DNA of 64,000 nt from Tridacna crocea (GCA_943736015.1 OX031066.1:7940245-8004244), one strand, 5' to 3'; shown: positions 12,670-23,278, counted from the first letter of the stretch. The notes: generated from the letters alone by a model not told the origin. Numbers and translations are program-made.

Positions 12670-13095
12670 ACTGTCGATCCTGACTTAGCTTCAAACAAGT
12701 CTTTGTCTTATTTAGCTTCAAACGTCTTCGAACAAGATCCTTTGAACTACTTCAAATCTGCTTGAAGCAGGCGAGGAATGGTGTCCTGCTGAACCGCTGT
12801 CGGTCTGTGTCTCAGACCAAGCTGTTCAACCCTGACTGTCTATGCTGGAACTGTAAGACACTTAACTTCTGAGCTTCGAACTGCTTGGAACGTATCCGTT
12901 TGAGGCTAGGTCTATAATGGACGCGCTGAGGCAGCTCCCGAGTTAGCCTATCGGGCTTGGAATGAGTCTGAGCCCCTCTGAAGCTGGCCTGTTTGAAGCT
13001 GGTCCGTTCAAGAGCCTCCCCAAGCCAGCCTGTTGTGTTTTGAACGAGTCTGGATCTCTTTATTTAAAGCTAGTCTATTCAAATGTATAAGGGCG
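12670..13095. repeat. GC-richer block of degenerate TTGAAGC/CTTCAAAC repeats
   Basis: Short related words (CTTCAAAC, CTTGAAGC, GTTTGAAGCTGG, GTTCAA) recur in both orientations over about 400 bases. It stands out from its surroundings by base composition. I do not recognise the family, and no frame stays open. Confidence 0.4.
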
Positions 13096-13510
13096 TCGTT
13101 TAATCCTTAGCATTATTGATAGGATGATACATATGATACTGAGCCATCGTCATATTTATTTTGAGCTGCCCCATTCTGTTCCACCTAGATCCCCAGCGTC
13201 AAAAGCGTGGGTCCTCTGAAACAGGATACGGAGACCTTACTGTCACAAATTGTTGTAGCAGGACCGTAGGCAAGCCAGCACGTGTGGTACTAGTAATAGT
13301 TAACCTTGTATTATAAATCGAATAAAAAGGGCAAGAATTTTGTGTTTCTAAAAACGTTATGATTTCATGACCTGCTAAATGTACAAAGACTTACAACGTA
13401 AAAATACAATGGACTTCAAAACACAGCAAAAGATAATCGCATATACTTAGAACAACAAAAATACTGATTGAAATTAAAGTCTATGATTTATTCAATATTG
13501 AGAATACGTC
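13095..13510. other. noncoding, nothing recognised
   Basis: No exon or repeat could be supported between the preceding GC-richer block and the TRIM copy. Confidence 0.5.
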
Positions 13511-13516
13511 TTCCAA

Positions 13517-14040
13517 TCTTACGAACAAAGTCCGTACCAAAGAAACAAATGAATAAGTGCATGGCAGAAATAAGGATCGGAGCGGGATTCGAACTCCGAA
13601 CTCCCGGACGCAAAGCCAATACCTTAACCACTGAGCCAAAGAGATATCTCCCTGACGCAGTAGCCAGGTATTGTATTTAAATCGGGAGTATATGCCATGC
13701 AGGAAGGAGTGGTCTCCCGTAACACACCCCCTCTTAAAGTCATCATTTATTGATGACTCAAAGCCTTATTAGGCAGGAAGTCCGATTTTGGACAACAAAT
13801 GGGATTAATGGCTCAATGGCCAATCCCGGACGAGCCCCCATCTTACGAACAAAGTCCGTAACAAAGAAACAAATGAATAAATGCATGGCAGAAATAAGGA
13901 TCGGAGCGGGATTCGAACTCCGAACTCAAAGCCAATACCTTAACCACTGAGCCAAAGAGATATCTCCCTGACCCAGTAGCCAGGTATTGTATTTAAATCG
14001 GGAGTATATGCCATGCAGGAAGGAGTGGTCCCCCGTAACA
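13517..14040 (-). mobile_element. TRIM (miniature LTR retrotransposon), copy 1, structurally whole
   Basis: Two direct repeats, 13517-13724 and 13841-14040, flank an internal region of only 116 bases, and the element is bounded by a 4-bp target duplication, CCAA (13513-13516 and 14041-14044). Read on the minus strand the LTR begins TGTTACGG and ends CGTAAGA. Directly inside the 5' LTR is an exact 18-base match to the tRNA-Pro primer binding site (13823-13840), and a purine run AAGAGGGGG precedes the 3' LTR. There is no coding capacity, so it is nonautonomous. The LTRs look roughly 98% alike apart from one small indel, which suggests a fairly recent insertion. Confidence 0.9.
13585..13638 (-). 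promoter_or_regulatory. tRNA-like Pol III boxes inside a TRIM LTR
   Basis: On the minus strand TGGCTCAGTGG (box A-like, 13628-13638) is followed by GTTCGAATCC (box B, 13585-13594) at tRNA-like spacing. The same pair occurs in the second LTR of this copy and in both LTRs of the copy at 19318. Promoter activity is inferred. Confidence 0.7.
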
Positions 14041-14159
14041 CCAAAAATAGTAATGACGCATCACATGATCGAAGTACTCCCGGTACTCGCTATAATAGAT
14101 ATGAACTATAATTAAACAACATAAGGCACTGTCTGTTCCTAACAGATTATTTCTGACAG

Positions 14160-14395
14160 AATCGTTAGATACATTATTCTTAATCATTGTTACAAAGGCG
14201 CAATTCATACGTTATCTTCCACAAAGAAAAAAAAAAAAACCTGACGAATAATTACAAAACTATATTTTCATCTCGCACACCGGACCTTGGGTCAGGAAGC
14301 AGTACAAGGCCGGAAACATGCTTACGTCACCTAATTGATCAGTACGATAACAATGAGAGCCTGGTTGCTGCGCAAAATTTACTCAAATTTACTTA
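14160..14395 (+). repeat. dispersed repeat, copy 2
   Basis: It is the partner of 11340-11575, sharing the CGAATAATTA, CAGTACAAGGCCGGA and CTTACGTCACC blocks. It stops matching inside the terminal hairpin, after GCCTGGTTGCTGCGCAA. Confidence 0.65.
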
Positions 14396-14430
14396 AAGAA
14401 GAATCAAAAGCCCTATTCTAACATAAATAC

Positions 14431-14664
14431 ATGAGCCATGCTCTGGCAAAAGGGGCCTTAATGCATCCCGTGATGCACGATACCAATCAAACTATCACAT
14501 CATCACAGATCTATAATGGCCACTTTTTTGAAAAACTGACTGAATCATGAGGTAGACTGGTCCTTGAACACACTGAAAACTGTCCATTAGGGAAATATTT
14601 CGGCCCAGACCGAGCAGGCTGACCTAGGTCGATGCTTTTGCTGATACATTCACAGAGCATGACG
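14431..14664. mobile_element. MITE family III (GAGCCATGCTCT termini)
   Basis: It begins ATGAGCCATGCTCTGGCAAA, carries the GGGGCNTTAATGCATC block and the CAGGCTGACCTAGGTCGATG block, and ends CAGAGCATGAC, the reverse of its start. Terminal inverted repeats without coding capacity define it as a MITE; the superfamily is not determined. Confidence 0.75.
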
Positions 14665-14869
14665 AAGATGTAAGGTCAACTTTGTGAAATAGACCAATAA
14701 ATTGTAAAAGTGCTATTTCTCTAATAATGAAAAAAAAAAGGAGAAGGGGTGGTGGTGGGGGCTAAAGAGTGAGCTTGTTCCACTTCCAAAGGTCACCTAA
14801 ACATGTCTCCAGAGGAAAAACTATTTATAAAACATTTTTCGTGCACAACTCAGTGTGGCATGCTATTTC

Positions 14870-14945
14870 TCACAGACACACACACACGTGCGCACACCCA
14901 CACACACCCACGTTCACACACACACACACACACCAGCACCCACGT
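14870..14945. repeat. (CA)n microsatellite
   Basis: An impure CA/CACACC run. The open frames across it on both strands are low-complexity artefacts. Confidence 0.95.
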
Positions 14946-15140
14946 ATGCGCAAGTGCATATGCTCTGGCAAGAGTAGGCCTATTGTATCTCCGTGTTGTG
15001 TGATCATGATCAACCAAGTTATCATAAGAGTATGGATCCTTAAAATGACTTTTCATGATAAACTAAGACATAAACTTTGAAAGATAAGTGACTATTTAGT
15101 TTAGCACAATAGATGTTGTGTTAATTCCAAATTCAGAAAA

Positions 15141-17115
15141 CAAGAGGACCATGATGGTCCTATATCGCTCACCTGAGTACTAAGCAGTAAAGGTCTACAA
15201 TGAAGAAAAATACCAGATGTCAAAGTTCAAGGCCAAAAAATTCTGATTTCCTTCTTTGCTTTTATGTTTCAAAATTGTAACCCACGGGGAGGGGCAAGTT
15301 TTTACCTCAGGGGCATTAAATGAACAATCTTGGTAGAAGTCCACTAGGAGATGCTTCAAACCAAATATCAAAGCTCTGCACCATCTAGTTTCAGAGAAGA
15401 TTTTTAAAGTATTCCTTCTTTGTTCTGATGTTACAAACTTGTTACCCACAGGAAAGGGCCAGTTTTAACCCCATGGGCATCATATGAACAATCTTGGTAG
15501 ATAGATGCTACATACCAACTATCAAAGCTCTGCACCTTCTACTTTCAGAGAAGAAGACTTTCATAGTTTTCCTTCTTTGTTCCTATGTTTTAACCTTGTG
15601 ACCCCCGAGGAGGGGCCAGTTTTGACCCCAGGGACATCATATGAACAAACTTGGTAGAGGTCAACTAGGAGATGCTACATAACGAATATCAAAGCTCTGC
15701 TCCTTCTAGTTTCAGAGAAAAAGATTTTTAACGTTTTTCTTCCTTGTTCCTATGTTTCAAAATTGTGAACCCCGGGGCAGGACCAATTTTGACCCCAGGG
15801 GCATCATATGAACAATCGTGGTGGAGGTCCACTAGGAGATGTTACGTACCAAATATCAAAACTTTGCACCTTGTAGTTTGAGAGAAGAAAATGTTTAAAG
15901 TTTTCCCTATTTGTTTCTATGTTTCAAACTTGTGACGCACGGAGAGGGGCCAGTTTTGACCCCAGGGGCATCATATGAACAATCTTGGTAGAGGTCCACT
16001 AGGAGATGCTACATACCAAATATCAAAGCTCTGCACCTTCTTCTTTCAGAGAAGAAGACTTTTATAGTTTTCCATCTTTCTTTCTATGTTTTAAACTTGT
16101 GACCCCCGGGGCGGGGCCAGTTTTGACTCAGGAACATCATATGAACAAACTTGGTGGAGATCAACTAAGAGATGCTACATACCAAATATCAAAGCTCTGC
16201 ACCCTCTTCTTTCAGAGAAGAAGACTTTTATAGTTTTCCATCTTTCTTTCTATGTTTTAAACTTGTGACCCCCGGGGCGGGGCCAGTTTTGACTCAGGAA
16301 CATCATATGAACAAACTTGGTGGAGATCAACTAGGAGATGCAATATACCATATATCAAAGCTCTGCAACTTCTAGTTTCAGAGAAGAAGAATTTTTAAAG
16401 TTTTCCTTCTTTCTTCCTATGTTTCAAACTTGTGTTTCAAACCAGTTTTGACCCCAGGGGCATCATATGAACAATCTTGGTAGAAGTCAACAAGGAGATG
16501 CTACACACCAAATATCAAAGCTCTGCATCTTCTAGTTTTAGAGAAGAAGATTTATAAAGGTTTTCTTCTTTGTTCATATGTTTCAAACTTGTGACCCCGG
16601 AGCTGGGCTAGTTTTAACCCCATGGGCATCATATGAACAATCTTGCTCGAGGTCTACCAGGAGATTTTACAAACCAAATATCAAAGCTCTGCACCTTCTA
16701 GTTTGAGAGAAGATTTTTCATTTTTCCTTCTTTGTTCCTATGTTTCAAACTTGTGACCCCCGTGATGGGGCCAGTTTTGACTCCAGTGGCATCATATGAA
16801 CATTCTTGCTAGAGGTCCACCAGGAGATGCTACATACCAAATATCAAAGCTTGCACCTTCCAGTTTCAGAGAAGAAGATTGTCAAAGATTTTGCTTTTTT
16901 TCCTTTTGTTTGCCATGGCAACCAGAGTTATGCCTGGAATTCAATCTCTCGAACAACTTTGGTAGAGCTTCCAAGTTTCATCAAGATTGGCCCAGTGGTT
17001 TAGGAGGAGATGTTTAAAGAAATTGTGGACGACGCACGACGCACAACGGACGACGGATAACGGACATTGGGCGATCACAAAAGCTCACCATGAGCACTTC
17101 GTGCTCAGGTGAGCT
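15141..17115 (+). mobile_element. pearl/Helentron-like nonautonomous element with about 11 tandem units
   Basis: The core is a head-to-tail array of 157-167 base units, each with ATGAACAATCTTGGTAGAGG, CAAAGCTCTGCACCTTCTAG and CAGTTTTGACCCCAGGGGCA-like blocks (about 15205-16950). The 5' end has a GGACCATGATGGTCC palindrome followed by GCTCACCTGAG (15167-15177), which is the exact reverse complement of CTCAGGTGAGC at the 3' end (17104-17114). The 3' end is a stem-loop (17082-17115) with a TTC loop. Ends of this type around a tandem core match the bivalve pearl elements, regarded as nonautonomous relatives of Helentrons. Units at about 16006 and 16172 are almost identical, so the array has expanded recently. 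There are no genes in it. Confidence 0.85.
17082..17115 (+). repeat. 3' terminal stem-loop of the pearl-like element
   Basis: AGCTCACC and ATGAGCAC pair with GTGCTCA and GGTGAGCT across TTC, giving about 15 bp with one bulge. Helitron-class elements carry such a hairpin close to the 3' end. Confidence 0.8.
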
Positions 17116-17119
17116 TAAA

Positions 17120-18985
17120 ATGAGGAGAATGACTGAGACCATTGTTAAGAATGATGGTGAATATGGACTCTGCAATGAGACTATCAGCAATCATGGGCAC
17201 AAGGTCGAAACCCCACTAAACGTTTTATGGATCGACAGAGACGCGTGAAAACCCATTAATGATGAACAGACTTGTAGTTATAGTTATCATCAATATCTAT
17301 ATGTAAAAATACATATGTCTGTTTGTGCATACATGAATGTGATCTTGTGTTACAATTCTGAAAAGTTTAAGAATAGATCGAAATGAAATGCAGTAAAAGC
17401 AAACAATATCTGGTTTGTCAAACAATTGTTTTGATATAAACACAATCTTAAAAAAAATCCTGTTGTAGCTTCTAGGCTGGAAGAACCCTCCATCCACCTT
17501 GTCCAAAGTAATTCCTGACTCTCTATCTGCGTCTACAACAAACACATCCTCTTCTGCAGAACCCAGAAACGCTCAAAGTATTCCTTCACAAAAAAAAATA
17601 CTTCAAAGCTATCTACCTCTTTTCAAAATATCGCTTCACGGAAATCTTCAAAACCACACCCTTTTAGAGCAGTCGCCAAAGAAACCCCTACTTCCATCTT
17701 CATAGTCTATAACTAAATCTAATGTTTCATCTAAACCTAATCATGCACCTGACCTCCTGAAAGGTTTTATTTCAAATCTAAACCACTTTATCCCTTCACC
17801 GTTTTTATCTCTTTAATTCCATCTCAAGCAAAAAGTTCTACCATTGAAAAATTACAGCGAAAAGAACTCCAAACTTATTGTATACCATGTTTCTGAATAC
17901 ATGTTTGTGGTCATAGGCACAAAAAAACCGCCCCCTGCCAAAAGAAAAAATCCCTAACATTGTTTCCACAGAAATTACCAAACCAACCTAAACACCTACC
18001 CTTCTTTTTTCGGTCAGAATGCAGAGGAGCAGAAGTTTCTGCTTTCAAATTGTCAAGCAGGACTTTTTTTGACGACTAGGATCCGGAAACAGTCCTTGTT
18101 TGCGCATGCCATTTTCTTCGAAGATTGTACTTGTCTGCTATGACGCATCAACCATCCCATATACATTGAAAAAGTAGGGCTTATACTGATGCCATTAACC
18201 AAGCCTGTAGAGGGCTGTTTTAATAAATGGTCGATGTATAAGTTGGTTACATGCTAGTTAGCTGATCTTGGCTGCATGAATCGCTCCAGAATTTATTGAG
18301 TAAACATATTATTGAGTAAACGTTTATTTTGAAATTAAACGTAACGGCTGTCGTTTTGAAAAGTAGTGCGGATCTGTACCCAGAATGCTTAAACTAAATG
18401 TTCAGTTGTAGAATGCCATCTTGCAGAAAATAATGGCAATCAGTTCGCAACAGTGCCACACTAACACAAACTCCCACACTTGCCTTAAGGTAGGAAAAGA
18501 GGGGGGTTAAATATCAATTTCCAAATCGGATGCCACAAGGCAAGCACGTTTATCTACCCTGCTGAAAGTTAAAGGGTGTTGTCTAATGTCGACCTCGATG
18601 AAAATGATAATGTCGGCTCTTTCAAAATAACTCGGGGGAAGAGAAAACGAACCACGCTTATGTAAAACTGTAAGAAGGGTACAAAGGAAGCCCTAGCATA
18701 GACAACTAATCTTCCTTTCGGATAGACCTTCGTAGCAAAGTTTATCCATCGTACTGGGGGTGATGCATTACGTAGGTTATTTGAAAATGCAATTCAAAGC
18801 GAAGTTAAATCACACAGCCTTGTAAGACAACGGTACAGGGAGATAAATCAACCAATATTCCGTTCGGATACGCTAAGACAAATAGAGTGATTTATCCTAT
18901 AGGGAGCTAACTCTTCCCTCTGCGGCAAAATTTAGGCTCTGTCATGATAAGATTATTTTCAGAGAAACACCAACGTCAGTCAGTT
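17120..18985. other. noncoding; one unrecognised Ser/Thr-rich frame
   Basis: A frame at 17499-17705 (+) encodes a Ser/Thr/Pro-rich peptide (VIPDSLSASTTNTSSSAEPR...). It has no recognisable domain, and may be a chance frame or a piece of a retrotransposon ORF1. The remainder shows no exon, RNA gene or recognised repeat. Confidence 0.4.
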
Positions 18986-18989
18986 TAAA

Positions 18990-19110
18990 AAGCTTGTCTT
19001 AGAAAGGTACAAACATTGTAAAAAAAAAGGAGAAAATGCCGGCTACCAGCATTTTCTCTCTTTTCCCGGCAATGTTCAATATATTTTTTTAATTCAGGGT
19101 TGTTAGATCT
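18990..19110. mobile_element. foldback MITE family I, internal fragment
   Basis: Only the central foldback (GGAGAAAATGCCGGCTACCA and its partner arm) and a little flanking sequence survive. Neither terminus is recognisable. Confidence 0.6.
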
Positions 19111-19401
19111 CGAGATTTGTGGAAAAGGCGAAAAGTGTTGCATAACGTTATCTCTTATACGCTCTATATTGATCTATGCCACCCCCCCCCTTCCCCCCCC
19201 AAAAAAAACAAGAAACATGATTTCGTCTTTGTCGAGGTAAGAGCCGAAGAAAACAGGAGGACCATGATGGCCCCCGGATCGCTCAACTGAGTCAATAGGC
19301 TATTTCACTTTAGATGCTGTTACGGGAGACCACTCCTTCCTGCATGGCATTCTCCCGATTTAAATACAATACCTGGCTACTGCGTCAGGGAGGTATCTCT
19401 T

Positions 19402-19455
19402 TGGCTCAGTGGTTAAGGTATTGGCCTTGCGTCCGGGAGTTCGGGGTTCGAATCC
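19402..19455 (+). promoter_or_regulatory. tRNA-like Pol III boxes, 5' LTR of TRIM copy 2
   Basis: Box A-like TGGCTCAGTGG (19402-19412) and box B GGTTCGAATCC (19445-19455) are separated by about 33 bases, as in tRNA genes. The region folds only loosely as a tRNA, and I do not assign an amino acid. Confidence 0.7.
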
Positions 19456-19716
19456 CTCTCGGTACCTTATTTCTGCCATGCATTTATTCATTTGTTTCTT
19501 TGTTACGGACTTTGTTCGTAAGTTTGGGGCTCGTCCGGCATTGAGCCATTAATCCCATTTGTTGTCCAAAATCGGACTTCCTGCCTAATAAGGCTTTGAG
19601 TCATCAATAAATGATGAATTTAAGAGGGGGTGTGTTACGGGAGACCACTCCTTCCTGCATGGCATTCTCCCGATTTAAATACAATACTTGGCTACTGCGT
19701 CAGGGAGATATCTCTT

Positions 19717-19770
19717 TGGCTCAGTGGTTAAGGTATTGGCCTTGCGTCCGGGAGTTCGGGGTTCGAATCC
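19717..19770 (+). promoter_or_regulatory. tRNA-like Pol III boxes, 3' LTR of TRIM copy 2
   Basis: It is the same pair as in the 5' LTR: TGGCTCAGTGG at 19717 and GGTTCGAATCC at 19760. Confidence 0.7.
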
Positions 19771-20764
19771 CGCTCGGTACCTTATTTCTGCCATGCATTT
19801 ATTCATTTGTTTCTTTGTTACGGACTTTGTTCGTAAGAATGCATACTTCAATTTCTGACCAGCTGTCAGATCAATTGAGTTTAAAATGTGGCCTCGAAAG
19901 CGTCAGCAAGGAATTTCCATCAGATGACCTAGTGACCTAGTTTATCACTCCAGCTGACCCAATTTAAAAAATAAAAAAAATGATAAAGACAAACATTCTG
20001 ATAAAATGTTAGATCATTTGACCAATAAATGTGGCCTCTAGAGTGTCCATAAGGTATTTTTTAAATTTACCAAGTGGCCTCTAGTGTGCCCACAAGGTGT
20101 TTCTTTGATTTTACATGTGACCTAGTTTATGACCCCGGGTAACCCAATTTCAAACTCATCTGATATTTTATCAAGAAAAAGATCCTGGCTAATTTCTAAC
20201 TCAATTGAGCAAGAAATGTGGCCTCTAAAGTGCCCTAAAGTTATTTCTATAATTTGACCTTTTGACCTAAATTATGACCCCAGGTGTCCAAATTCAGACT
20301 TGTGAGATTTTATCAAGACAAACATAATTACCAATTTTCAAGTCAATTAAGTAAAACATGTGGCCTCAAGAATGCCCACAAGGTGTTTCTTTAATTTTAC
20401 CTGGTTACCTAGTTTATGACCCCAGGTGACCCGATTTCAGACTAGTGAGAGATTATATCAAGATACATATAATGACCAATTTTCAAGCCAATAAAGCAAA
20501 AAGTTGTCGCCTCAAGATTGCCCACAAGATTGCTCACTGAACGCGTTGTGCTCAAGCGGGCTAACAAATTAAGAACAGGTTCACTACATACAAAAATTAA
20601 TATCAAAACTATACGTCATCTATTTCAGAAAATAAGCATTTTTAAGTTTTCCTTCTTTGTTCCTTTGTTCGAACTTGGGGAAGGAAAAAACAACCTTCAA
20701 TCAGTCTGTCAACCTTGTTCAAACAGTTCTATCGAAAAGAAAAAAATAATAATAATAATAAATA

Positions 20765-20890
20765 GATAAAAGCATTTGCAGACGACAATTCAATTGCCAT
20801 CGAAATGTTTGAAAAAATTTATTTAAAGAAGAGAAAATATAAGCAAAGAAGGAAATACTGGTTATCAGAAGTCAGCTATTTTTTCATGGT
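20765..20890. mobile_element. foldback MITE family I, fragment
   Basis: The block AAAGCATTTGCAGACGACAA is clear, followed by a degraded foldback half. The rest of the element is missing or unrecognisable. Confidence 0.5.
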
Positions 20891-21134
20891 CGTGCAGGGT
20901 AAATTTGTATAAGCCATACATCTGCCATTGTATCAGCCATTCAACTCAAGTTGGTCACAAATATTCAGTTTGTTCTCGCGAACAACACAATTAAGATCAG
21001 TCGACAGGGAACGTATAGTTTAACTATGGAGCAACATGGTCCAATACAGTAAGATTCTTCCCGGCAAAGGTATTTAAAAAGTACAGTATTTGAGATAATA
21101 CTATTGCCTGGAAATTTACATTCCCTTTTTTCAG

Positions 21135-21362
21135 TTAACCCTTTCCCAAGCAATCCCTGGTTTTTACGGGTCTGCAATAGTGGCCTTTGAAAACATTGTG
21201 GGAAAAGAAGAAAATGCTGGCAACCAGCATTTTCTCCTTTTCCCACAATGTTTTCTACCCTATCATAGACAGAAATCACCTTTTCAGCAAGAGTTGAATT
21301 GTCGTCTGCAAATGCTTTCGATTTGGTCTAGTCCAAAAGTTTGTCATTTGGGAAAGGGTTAA
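21135..21362. mobile_element. foldback MITE family I, A-type, complete
   Basis: Flanked by TTAA on both sides (21135-21138 and 21359-21362), it starts CCCTTTCCCAAG and ends CATTTGGGAAAGGG. The central arms carry GAAAATGCTGG and CCAGCATTTTC with a single arm difference. It lies in the opposite orientation to the copy at 34636. TTAA duplication with CCCTTT ends is the hallmark of piggyBac-type MITEs. Confidence 0.92.
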
Positions 21363-21604
21363 GGGATTTGAACAGATTCGTGGGATAAACAGGAAAAAGA
21401 GAAACGAATAAATATCAACAACACAAACAAACAACAACAAGAACTAAAGTTAATCGTCATTTCAAACAAACACTGCTTTTTTGCATTACTTTACGGAAGA
21501 GATGCCACTCTCGTCACATTTTAGAAAAAAATACTAAAAACAGTAACAGAAAAATTGGGTAATTTATGTCTTTCACTTTAATCAGATCATTTGAGTCGTT
21601 CTCT

Positions 21605-22435
21605 GATATAAAGGGGCTTAATGCATCTCCGTGATCCTTTATAACAAGCAGTTTACTACGTGATCATACATAGATCTATAAATTCCATTTCGACTTAGGA
21701 ACCGAAAGAATCATGAGAAAGACCCATCCTTGGGCTTACAGAAAGTTGACCTTTGGTTGACCTTCGGCGAAAAGTTTCGGCCCAGGTCAGCCTGCGTTGA
21801 CTACGAAGGCTGGCCGGAGTCGATACTTTTCTCTATTACATTAAGCCCCCTTGTTATTTACATATCTAGTTATTCCTAGCTTTGTTCATGTGTGTACGTA
21901 TTTTAAATGGTTTTCCCCTGTGTTTTTTTTAGAACTGGATTCTCTCTTGTGGAATATCGTTCTGGAAGTTTCCGGGCCTTTTTACAATCTGATTACTAGA
22001 AATTATGCAACCAATTTTAACATGAATTTTCTGGAAGTTTCTCTGTTATTATAAAAAGAAAAGCTCTTTACATCTCAGCGCTCACTAGTTAATACATGAT
22101 TGCCAGACTAAAGTGGGGATTATTTTGTGTTTGTGTCATATAATTAGTGCTTGGATTACATTCAGTTTGGATTAGGATCAGACTACAATAAAGTGGGGAT
22201 TATTTCGTGTGCTTGGATTACATACAGTTTGGATCAGGATCAGACTGGAATTAAGACTGAAATAATTTGTCTTTTGAATTTAACGTCTAAGGCATTGTTT
22301 TGTACTATTATAATATTGTCACTGATTATTTGATATCTTTGTTAATAAATTTTGTTAATTGTTATCGTTTTTTGCTGGCTTCTACTTTCTAGTTACGCCT
22401 GGCTCGTAACACCCTTTTCAAAGAGCATGGCTAAA
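21605..22435. mobile_element. MITE family III split by a solo LTR
   Basis: The left part (21605-21851) has GGGGCTTAATGCATC through ATTAAGCCCCCT, and the terminal CTTTTCAAAGAGCATGGCTAA resumes at about 22416. Other copies (for example 39472-39698) are continuous across this point. The gap is filled by the solo LTR at 21852-22411. Confidence 0.8.
21852..22411. mobile_element. solo LTR, 560 bases
   Basis: The insert starts TGTTATTTAC and ends CTCGTAACA, with matching TGTTA/TAACA ends, and is flanked by CCCT on both sides (21848-21851 and 22412-22415). It carries an AATAAA signal in its second half and an internal imperfect duplication of about 80 bases (22108-22250). There is no partner LTR or internal coding region nearby, so it is a solo LTR left by recombination; its family is not assigned. 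It is younger than the MITE it interrupts. Confidence 0.8.
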
Positions 22436-22499
22436 TGTTCGATGTCAGTACCATAACAGCTTTACGATTGATTGATTGTTTGATGCTAGTTTTTTTTTT

Positions 22500-22707
22500 C
22501 GATCCTGATATAGAATCCTTTTGAAAACATTGCGAGGAAAGGAAAAAATACTGCTTACCAATATTTTCTCCTTTTCCAACAATGTTTTTTACCCTGCTGG
22601 AACTATTAACTGTAAATTTCTATTCGTCGTTTTGCAAGTGCTTAGGACAAGTCTAGCCAATTGAACCGATTTGTACCAGTCTAAGATTTTGTCGTTTGGT
22701 AAAGAGT
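22500..22707. mobile_element. foldback MITE family I, A-type, diverged
   Basis: The right end GTCGTTTGGTAAAGAGTTAA is intact; the left end and the foldback arms are diverged. It abuts the next copy directly. Confidence 0.7.
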
Positions 22708-22944
22708 TAAGCCTTTTCCACAGACATGTAATCCCGAGTTATAAAAACCCTGAGGGAGACAGCTCTTAAAAACATTGTGAGGAAAGGAGAAAATGCTGAT
22801 AACAACCATTTCCTCCTTTTTCACAATGTCTTCTACCCCACCAAAGACAACTTCTATCATTTTGAGCAACAGTTTAATTCTTATCTACAAATGCTTTGAA
22901 TGTAGACAAGTTTACATTTTTTGTTGTGTCGTAAAATATTTAAG
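22704..22944. mobile_element. foldback MITE family I, second of an abutting pair
   Basis: It begins at the shared TTAA after the preceding copy and has the family outline, with a foldback around AAATGCTGATAACAACCATT. The right end (CGTAAAATATTTAAG) is worn. Confidence 0.65.
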
Positions 22945-23000
22945 CCGTTAAATGTATAAAATCAGTTAAGTTGCAGCGGCCAGTGTACCTATTCGTGCAT

Positions 23001-23216
23001 TCCAGGTCCCGTATTCACCAACCATTCTTAAAAATATTCTTGGTCTTATTCTCCAAGATTTTCTAAATTTGTTAGTAACATAACGTCTGATTGGCTAAAC
23101 CGAATGGTTTAGCCAATCAGAAGTTGTGTTACTTACAAATGTAGAAAATTCGGAAGAATTAGACAAAGAACGTTCTTTAGAATGGTTGGTGAATACGGGC
23201 CCTGGACTTTTTTTGT
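23001..23216. mobile_element. MITE family V (CCCGTATTCACCAACCATTC termini)
   Basis: The inverted repeats run nearly the whole length, from CCAGGTCCCGTATTCACCAA to its complement ending GGGCCCTGG. The centre is a palindrome GGCTAAACCGAATGGTTTAGCC. Related copies lie at 29674, 52677 and 57080. Confidence 0.85.
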
Positions 23217-23278
23217 AACAGTACTATGGACAGCTTTCTTCCCAAGACACCTCCTGCTTTCCTACATAGTTGTCGAGA

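Larger units (their letters stand above)
19318..19838 (+). mobile_element. TRIM (miniature LTR retrotransposon), copy 2, structurally whole
   Basis: LTRs of 206 bases (19318-19523 and 19633-19838) flank an internal region of 109 bases, with a 4-bp target duplication ATGC (19314-19317 and 19839-19842). The LTR starts TGTTACGGG and ends CGTAAG plus one base. A tRNA-Pro-type primer binding site follows the 5' LTR at about 19524, slightly diverged compared with the copy at 13517, and AAGAGGGGGTG precedes the 3' LTR. The two LTRs are nearly identical. It has no coding capacity. Confidence 0.9.
19253..20563 (+). mobile_element. second pearl/Helentron-like element, interrupted by a TRIM
   Basis: The 5' part (19253-19317) has GGAGGACCATGATGG and CGCTCAACTGAG, clearly related to the start of the element at 15141. 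The core after 19839 is a different tandem repeat of about 145 bases with TGTGGCCTC at 19884, 20029, 20072, 20217 and 20358 and the recurring phrases GACCTAGTTTATGACCCC and AGACAAACATTCTGA. The 3' end (20532-20563) corresponds to the hairpin of the 15141 element with several substitutions. A TRIM sits inside it, so this element is older than that insertion. Confidence 0.8.

Noticed and set aside
13561-13680. Possible true tRNA gene
   Set aside because: The box-like sequences recur in all four LTRs of the two TRIM copies, and the cloverleaf is poor, so they belong to the element.
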